Positions 11,541 to 64,000 of a stretch of DNA of 64,000 nucleotides are shown piece by piece. Location: positions 3,435,304 through 3,499,303 of the forward strand of contig OZ022596.1 of NCBI GenBank assembly GCA_963669155.1, written 5' to 3'. Position 1 is the stretch's first letter; each line of letters begins with the position of its first letter. Both the position numbers and the translations under genes were made by a program. The notes under the pieces were generated by a model. The model was not told the DNA's origin. It saw nothing but the letters and a program-made list of their open reading frames with translations, and did no database searches. Source of the stretch: Arbacia lixula (taxonomy: Eukaryota > Echinodermata > Echinoidea > Arbacioida > Arbaciidae).

Positions 11541-12450
11541 ATCCTGACGTTAATGAACCAAATGAATTAGACACCAAAATCAGGTCAATAAGAGTTTGGC
11601 TATGTGGAGTAACACGAGTAGGTTTCTTTATAATTTGAGATAGAGCAAACTCATTACATAAGCAACGAATCTTTTTGGAAAAATTACTCTCTTTTAACAT
11701 ATTAACATTAAAATCACCCATAATAATAACACGGTCAGAATTAAGACATATTTTATCAAGTTGATCATTAAGACATTGAAAAAAGGACAAACCTACGTCT
11801 GGTTTCTTATACAGGATACCTATAAAAATTAGTGTTCTGTTCTTTAATCGAACCTCTATCCACATAACTTCAAGAGAGTCAGACTCAAGATCTTTTCTTC
11901 TTATATATGCAATACTGTCTCTAATATAACAACCGACTCCTCCCCCTTTCGAACTGTCATCTGATATTCGGTCTTTTCTTTCAAAATTATATCCATCAAT
12001 ATGAAAGGCATTGTCAGGACAATCTTTGTTCAGCCATGTTTCTGAAACAGAAAAAATATCATATGAGCTATTTTGCAAAAATAATTCTACTTCGCCTTTT
12101 TTATTGCGTAAACTGCACACATTTAGATGAGATATTTTAAGACCACGTTCTTCCGGGAAGGAGTTGTTAACATGTATTTCATTAATATTATTTACAGGTG
12201 GGTTACGATCATCTATAAGAGTCGCTATGTTTTCAATTGTACAACTATCACCGTCATGAAAAGGCATTTGTCGAAAAACACATAAAGCACAAATCCAATC
12301 ACTGTCTGAATGAAATATCTCGGGAGAAATGTCTCCACAATTCGTGTGGGACCAAGTTTGACAAATAATGCAAAGCACTGCGTTTTGATTACATTTAACA
12401 GATTTTTTTTACAAAATATACACGGAAATTTCAAAGAAATAACCAAAATA
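11509..12450 (-). pseudogene. LINE ORF2, N-terminal part: PHD-like finger and APE-type endonuclease (frameshifted)
   Basis: The endonuclease part shows KISHLNVCSLRNK, SETWLN, GGGVGCYIR, IMGDFNVN and LIDLILVS, the ordered motifs of the metal-dependent nuclease that nicks target DNA for target-primed reverse transcription. Upstream is a Cys/His finger: CIIC, WSHTNC and WICALC are in this frame, whereas the first pair, PCIFC, lies in another frame. The break coincides with an eight-A run at about 12405-12412 (minus strand). The frame ends at 11509, just before the conserved SDH motif, which is encoded in the next frame. Confidence 0.8.
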
Positions 12451-12490
12451 AAACATTATTGTTCACACCTTACTATTCTGATGACGGTTC

Positions 12491-13192
12491 TTAAAGTTTG
12501 TCAATGTCTGCTTTTGATGCGACTCGCACCTTTCTGCCGTTCTTCAAGAGTGCAGTGACTTTTCCGTCTAACGTCCAAACTTTATTAATGAGTTCGTGTG
12601 ATCGAAGGTCGTTCACTAGCGCTTGTCGCTCTGCCGTTAGGTCCTCATAAATGTAGATGTTGGTGCCCTTCAACTTGGATCTAGCGCTATACACGGCATG
12701 TCTTGGGCTATACGTCGTGAACTTGATAATTGGACGCGGCCGGGGTCTGGAGTCACCGTTCGAGTCATCGCGCTTCCAGTTTCGCGGTGTAACGCGGTGG
12801 CTGCGATCAACGTCGGACGGGTTGAGAGAGATCCCCATGTGCTCACGCACCGTGTCGGTAATCAGCTGGCTGGTGTCTTCATGAGGTTTCTCTGGGATGC
12901 CATGGAAACGGAGAGAATACCGTCGGCTGTACTGTTCCTGTTCATCTGATGTGCGTTGCACATCGTTGACCTTCTTTTCAAGGACATTGACTTCCTTGTT
13001 CAGTGAAACAATGGTTTTATTCTGTTTCTGAAGGTCTAGTTGTATCGCTTCATAGATTTCCTGGGTCACCTGTTCCTTTATTGCAGACACAATGGCGTCC
13101 ACCAAACGCTGTCTCATAGCTTTGTCAGTGAAGCTGGAATCTACTTGACGACGTATGACATTCAAGAGTTTATCGTCCTTTTGTTCTGCCAT
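12491..13192 (-). CDS. LINE ORF1 protein (coiled coil plus RRM-like domain)
   Basis: The protein has about 233 residues if started at the ATG at 13192 (MAEQKDD). An earlier in-frame start at 13246 lies in the host hAT-like element and is rejected. Residues about 40-95 form a charged heptad-rich coiled coil (LNKEVNVLEKKV). A segment with RRYSLRFHGIPE follows, marking the RRM-like/C-terminal nucleic-acid-binding region known from L1-type ORF1 proteins, then a basic C terminus (KNGRKVRVASKADIDKL). Such proteins coat the element RNA and act as chaperones in the cytoplasmic RNP. The frame is intact. It is separated from ORF2 by about 40-110 bp. Confidence 0.8.
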   Translation of the reverse strand: MAEQKDDKLLNVIRRQVDSSFTDKAMRQRLVDAIVSAIKEQVTQEIYEAIQLDLQKQNKTIVSLNKEVNVLEKKVNDVQRTSDEQEQYSRRYSLRFHGIPEKPHEDTSQLITDTVREHMGISLNPSDVDRSHRVTPRNWKRDDSNGDSRPRPRPIIKFTTYSPRHAVYSARSKLKGTNIYIYEDLTAERQALVNDLRSHELINKVWTLDGKVTALLKNGRKVRVASKADIDKL

Positions 13193-13258
13193 GCCTGACT
13201 GACCATTATATATTATGCTCGAGTTGCTTCTACCTTCATAACACATCCCTGGTTGTGG

Positions 13259-14004
13259 TTAGCTGCCTATTACAGCTACATGCATGACATGTGATCTATG
13301 ATCCAGATGGCATGGCCGTTTTATCTTTAGTTTTTGTTATCTGTATGAAATTGAGCGTGTTGACAAAAGCATGGAATTTTAATTGCTGACGCACTGGTTA
13401 GACCTTTTATGCAACTGGCACGGACCCACAGGCAAATTCAATTTCATACAATCCAACAACGCCCCACAATTCCATAAGTACTGATTTTGTTCGACAACAA
13501 TTCATATGTAGCATTTGGCTATGTTGATGCCTGTGTGAACTTGAGGGAAGAAGATACATAGCTCGACATTTTTTATGGCCCATAGTTGGGATAAGTTCAG
13601 TTAAAAAAAATAACGTAGCTGTAAAACGAATTACTGTAGGCGAAGCAATGGCAACAGAACAAGTAGTAATTCCATTTAAGAGAGGTATGACACATTATTG
13701 TCTTACTCATGATTCCCGGATCTAATATTATATTATAGACCTACTTATGAATGTTGTTATTATTATATATAGAAGAAGTAGTAACAGTATCCATGTAGTA
13801 TAAGTGGAAAGTTAAAGTTTTCAGCAATAAAGTGGAGACTACAGTGTTATCTTTTTTTTATAGTGGTTTTATTGAGATGCAGCATAATTAATGTAGTAGA
13901 TGTAGTAGTTATACTACTCCGACATGGTACTTTTTACTTCCTCTTTGTTTTCACTTCACATTATGTTGGTCCTCTTTCCATTGCCTTGGGTACCGCGGCT
14001 GCTC
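13259..14004. other. Unassigned interval
   Basis: No supported feature. A short ATG frame at 13648-13684 followed by GTATGA looks like a small first exon, but it does not fit the phase of the next known exon. Confidence 0.4.
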
Positions 14005-15071
14005 CACACTAAGAAATAAAGGTGCAGTTTAAGGTTCAATTTTGCGTTTAGCACCCCAATCTCGACAAGGGTTAAATATTCCACCTCTGCGAGTTTACTT
14101 CGTTCGAACCAGGGTTAAATTTCCAGGAAGGTTCATTTTTTAACCTTTCTTTCCTTTAATGATTCTCCGTGAAGAAAGTAATCGTACATAAATAAGCGGC
14201 TAGCCGGTGTTGATCAACCAATCATACAAGCGGAGACAAGGCATCAAACAGGTACTTCGTACTCAGATGATATTGACTTGTATCATATTTCTGTACATTT
14301 TAATAAATAAACGGCACAAAACTAGATAGAAGGAATATTTAAGCATACATTCTAATAAAAATTTAGAAATTTAGACATTAAAACAATAAATGCCACCTAA
14401 TTGAATGCAGACAACAATAATTACAACAAAATATTTATCTTTAGTTGTACTAACCGCTATTTTTTGGAGCACATTGCTGTAGTACTGTTTATATATGAAA
14501 GAGAGCTTTTGAACACGATATGAGTAGGGTATGATAAGATAGGATAGGATTAATATAGGTTTAGGGTTGTGTAGGGTAGGTAGATAGGGTTAGGGTCGTG
14601 TCTGCGTTTACATCCATGTTTGTGAAATATATATCATATCAAATAAAAAATATCGAGCTTCCATGTTTATTTTCCACATTTTGACGTTCATAAAACGTTT
14701 TCACAAAACGTCCAAAAAACCTACGTTTTAAAACGTTTTGAAAACGTTTTTTTTTTTTTTTTTGTTACCCGGGTATGGGGCTCAGAAATAAACCCTGAAA
14801 GCTTCAATTATACACCCTGTAGGGTTGGGTTTGGTGGAAAAAGGAACCCCAAAGGTGCAAATTTGAACCGTATGGATGTTGAATTAAACCCCGACTACTT
14901 TTAAATTGAACCCCTAGGGGTACAGTTTTGAACCCGCAGGGTGCAAAAATAAACCCCATTAGAGGGTTCAAAATTGCACCCTTGACTAGGGTGCAAAGTT
15001 TGAACCCCATTGGGGTGCTGCTATTCTATCACGCCTGGAGGTTCAATTTTGAACCCTAATTTCTTAGTGTG
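14005..15071. mobile_element. Terminal-inverted-repeat element with CACACTAAGAAAT ends
   Basis: CACACTAAGAAAT at 14005-14017 is matched by ATTTCTTAGTGTG at 15059-15071. The inverted similarity continues inward as GGTTCAATTTTG on both sides. The interior holds many degenerate (A/T)TTGAACCC motifs (about 14800-15060), a run of ACGTTTT/AAAACGT palindromes (about 14685-14760) and a T-run. There is no transposase frame. CACTA-like ends suggest an En/Spm-type non-autonomous element, but no clean 2-3-bp target duplication is visible. Confidence 0.6.
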
Positions 15072-15259
15072 TACTATATTCCAGCACATTAATATTCATT
15101 AAGTCTGCTAATATTCATAGTATAATAGTGATATTATAAAGAAGTAGCAGTACTAGTAGTTTATGGTAGAAAAGGTCTAAATCCCCTGTGCAATCTGACA
15201 GTTCTCTCTTTACCATAGGTAGGAAGAAGGGGAGCTTTCAGGAGAAAACAAGTCAGCCA

Positions 15260-15678
15260 ATGTTGAAAAAAAAGTCAACCAGGGCAAAGAAAGTTATGAG
15301 ATTTTTTAAATTCGATTTTGGGACGTCACGTGCGAGGTCCTCTCCCATATGTTGTGTACAATGTAATTACAGAGGTCTTTTTTCTGTTTTTTTTTTTGAC
15401 AAAGGAATGATTTTATTCATACAGGTATGTGTATAAAAACGTATTTTTGATGATTTATCAAATGCAGAGGTAGGCCTTCAAGGATGCATATTTTTTTTTT
15501 GAGAAAACGCATATTTTCGAAAAAACAATCTACATAACATATAGAAGAAATCAAAAATTGAAAAGATCATCACTTTCTTATCCTTTGATGGATTTTCATC
15601 AAACCTTCACTGATATTTTTTTTTACATGTGTCTGCTTTAATTGAAAGAAAAACAATTCAGGGTGAAATATCCCTTTA
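15260..15678. mobile_element. TTAA-flanked MITE family A, copy at 15.5 kb
   Basis: The stretch contains GAAAGTTATGAG, GGGACGTCACGTGCGAGG, CTCTCCCATATGTTGTG and the right arm CTTTCTTATCCTTTGATGG, and ends with CAGGGTGAAATATCCCTTTAAA. The right edge reads CCC-TTTAAA, consistent with a TTAA junction. The outermost left arm is poorly preserved. Confidence 0.65.
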
Positions 15679-16095
15679 AACACAATTTCGCGCACAATTA
15701 CAATCACAGAAGAGTGTGTGCCATCTGACAGGATGGAAGCAGTCAACTACAACGATTTACTAACTGCATAGTGTTACCCAAAGTGTTCCTATTTTAATTT
15801 TAAAAAAAATATTGAATAGTACACTCTCACCATGGAAACATTCTTAGCGATGAAGAATTACACGAACATGATCATTTAAATACCTGTATTGGAATCAGCT
15901 TGCAGCTATCAAAATTGATGGGAAGATGAGCAACTAGCTCAAAATCGAACATGGTGTTAGATAAGGGTGTATTCTTTCTTCCGATTTGTTCTCACTCTTC
16001 ACTGAAGCCACCATGCTGACTCTGAAGATACATGACAGGCTCTTATGGACAGAGTTGTTGAAGAGAGTGAAAGGAAAAGCTTGTTAGTAAATCGT
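15679..16095. other. Unassigned interval
   Basis: No coding or repeat feature could be assigned. Confidence 0.4.
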
Positions 16096-16099
16096 TAAA

Positions 16100-16760
16100 A
16101 GTCCTCTTGTCTTGTCTTTGCAAAAATATCTCCAGTTCCACCATGCAGAATAGAAGTAAATGGTGACATTTAAGATCAGGTAGATGAGTTCACATATCTA
16201 GGAAGTGTTGTTACATCTGATGGAAAGGGAAGAAAGAGATCAAACGCCGAAATGGGATTAATAAGTCTACATTCAAGGTAATGGAGAGGACATTGAAATC
16301 TCGATCTATTACTCTCCCTACAAGACGTAGATTATTGCACTTCTATAATGGTCCACGCTTCTTTATGGATCAGAATGCTGGACTATTACTGCATTGATAC
16401 AACAGCATTTGGACGCCACGGAAATGTGTCTCCGTAGGATGATGAGAGTATCATGGAACGACCATGTTACAAATAAAGATGTCCTAGAAAAATCAAAATC
16501 ATCCCGAAAGTTACTTCAACACTTGCAAAAAAACAACAACAAATAAGCTCCTAGGTAACCTTCTTTGCAAGAATGATCTTGGGAAAATCGCCCTCACTGA
16601 TGTTATTCAGGGACGTAGGTCAAGAGGAAGACAGAAACTGACTTTCTTCCCTTGGTTCAGAGATGCCACTGACACATGGCCCCTCGATATCATACGCCAC
16701 TGCCATTAAAAAAGAGGAATTCATTGTGACACGCAGCGTCAGGTTCTGACAAGCTACTCC
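16100..16760 (+). pseudogene. Decayed C-terminal part of a LINE reverse transcriptase
   Basis: Conceptual reading in several frames gives blocks typical of the region after the reverse transcriptase palm in RTE/Proto2-like elements: DEFTYLGSVVTSDGK, then a CLRRMMRVSWNDHVTNKDVL block, then RSRGRQKLTF. Frameshifts and stops separate them, so the copy is dead. It ends immediately upstream of the transmembrane exon of the large gene. Confidence 0.75.
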
Positions 16761-16813
16761 AAGTAATTGATTGACCATTTAAAAGGACACGTACTGGCAT
16801 TTTGTTTTATCAG

Positions 16814-64000
<47,187 letters not shown>

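Larger units (their letters stand above)
8515..13206 (-). mobile_element. Nearly complete non-LTR retrotransposon (CR1/L2/Jockey-group type)
   Basis: The minus-strand LINE has ORF1 (13192-12491), ORF2 with PHD-like finger, apurinic-type endonuclease and reverse transcriptase (about 12450-9512), a 3' UTR of about 1 kb with a C-run at about 8749-8796, and a terminal (AAAT)n tail seen as TTTA repeats at 8515-8536. The 5' end is only about 14 bp upstream of the ORF1 ATG, so it is either slightly 5'-truncated or has a very short leader. It inserted into an ATAT stretch of the hAT-like element. Two frameshifts in ORF2 make this copy non-autonomous as sequenced. The clade is inferred from domain layout, not from a tree. 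Confidence 0.85.
7905..13250 (+). mobile_element. hAT-like non-autonomous element, copy 2, split by a LINE
   Basis: The left end CAGGGATGTGTTTTGGAAGG and right end CATAACACATCCCT match copy 1. The 8-bp duplication GGTTGTGG flanks the composite (7897-7904 and 13251-13258). The left part (7905-8514) aligns with 5912-6595 of copy 1. Its last about 44 bp (from about 13207) align with the end of copy 1. Everything between is the inserted LINE. The hAT-like element therefore landed first and the LINE second. Confidence 0.8.

Noticed and set aside
13648-13684. Possible first coding exon (ATGGCAACAGAACAAG ... AGAG|GTATGA)
   Set aside because: The ATG context and donor are good, but the donor is phase 1 while the transmembrane exon needs phase 0; joining gives stops in the helix frame.
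14560-14600. Telomere-like GGGTTAGGG
   Set aside because: Only a couple of irregular copies occur in a TAGGG-rich stretch; there is no array.

Overview
The window looks like nuclear DNA from a metazoan, most likely a marine invertebrate deuterostome such as an echinoderm. That guess rests on three things: one very large intron-rich gene built from phase-1 extracellular modules (SEA, EGF, trypsin-like, CUB, LDLa), non-LTR, hAT-like and TTAA-flanked elements throughout, and AT-rich introns with many C-homopolymers. There is no bacterial-type operon, rRNA or CRISPR array. The species cannot be fixed from the sequence alone.

Layout. Positions 1-5.1 kb hold satellite and minisatellite arrays (a CCACAGTGTGG array at about 360-1390 and a 25-bp array at about 3635-4175), a 144-bp foldback element with target-site duplication, and C/G runs. 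Positions 5.9-13.25 kb hold two copies of one hAT-like non-autonomous element. The second copy is split by an almost complete minus-strand LINE (ORF1, then PHD finger-endonuclease-reverse transcriptase) that carries two frameshifts. Positions 14.0-15.7 kb hold terminal-inverted-repeat elements, and about 16.1-16.75 kb holds a decayed reverse transcriptase tail.

From about 16.8 kb to beyond the right edge, a single plus-strand gene can be traced through 43 exons (about 7.1 kb of coding sequence, about 2,370 codons). Every splice phase is compatible from one exon to the next. The encoded order is: cytoplasmic segment and one transmembrane helix; Ser/Thr linker; SEA; 19 EGF modules; a second SEA; a trypsin-fold domain; two CUB domains; then an LDLa-CUB pair repeated five times and still continuing at position 64000. 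The initiator exon and the 3' end were not found. The protein should be a type II membrane mosaic protein. Both SEA domains keep the Gly-Ser pair at which SEA domains self-cleave, so the ectodomain may be shed.

The most striking points are these. (1) The trypsin-like domain has His, Asp, the specificity-pocket Asp and all expected cysteines, but the catalytic serine motif reads GDTGGP, so Ser is replaced by Thr; it is probably a pseudoprotease. (2) It sits in the middle of the chain rather than at the C terminus. (3) The EGF, CUB and LDLa-CUB regions grew by recent tandem duplication (about 2-kb, 0.9-kb and 1.77-kb units), leaving truncated EGF exons and a dead CUB exon in introns. (4) The LDLa modules all lack the Cys1/Cys3 pair, and most CUB modules have no cysteine at all. 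Introns carry several transposable-element families, described individually.
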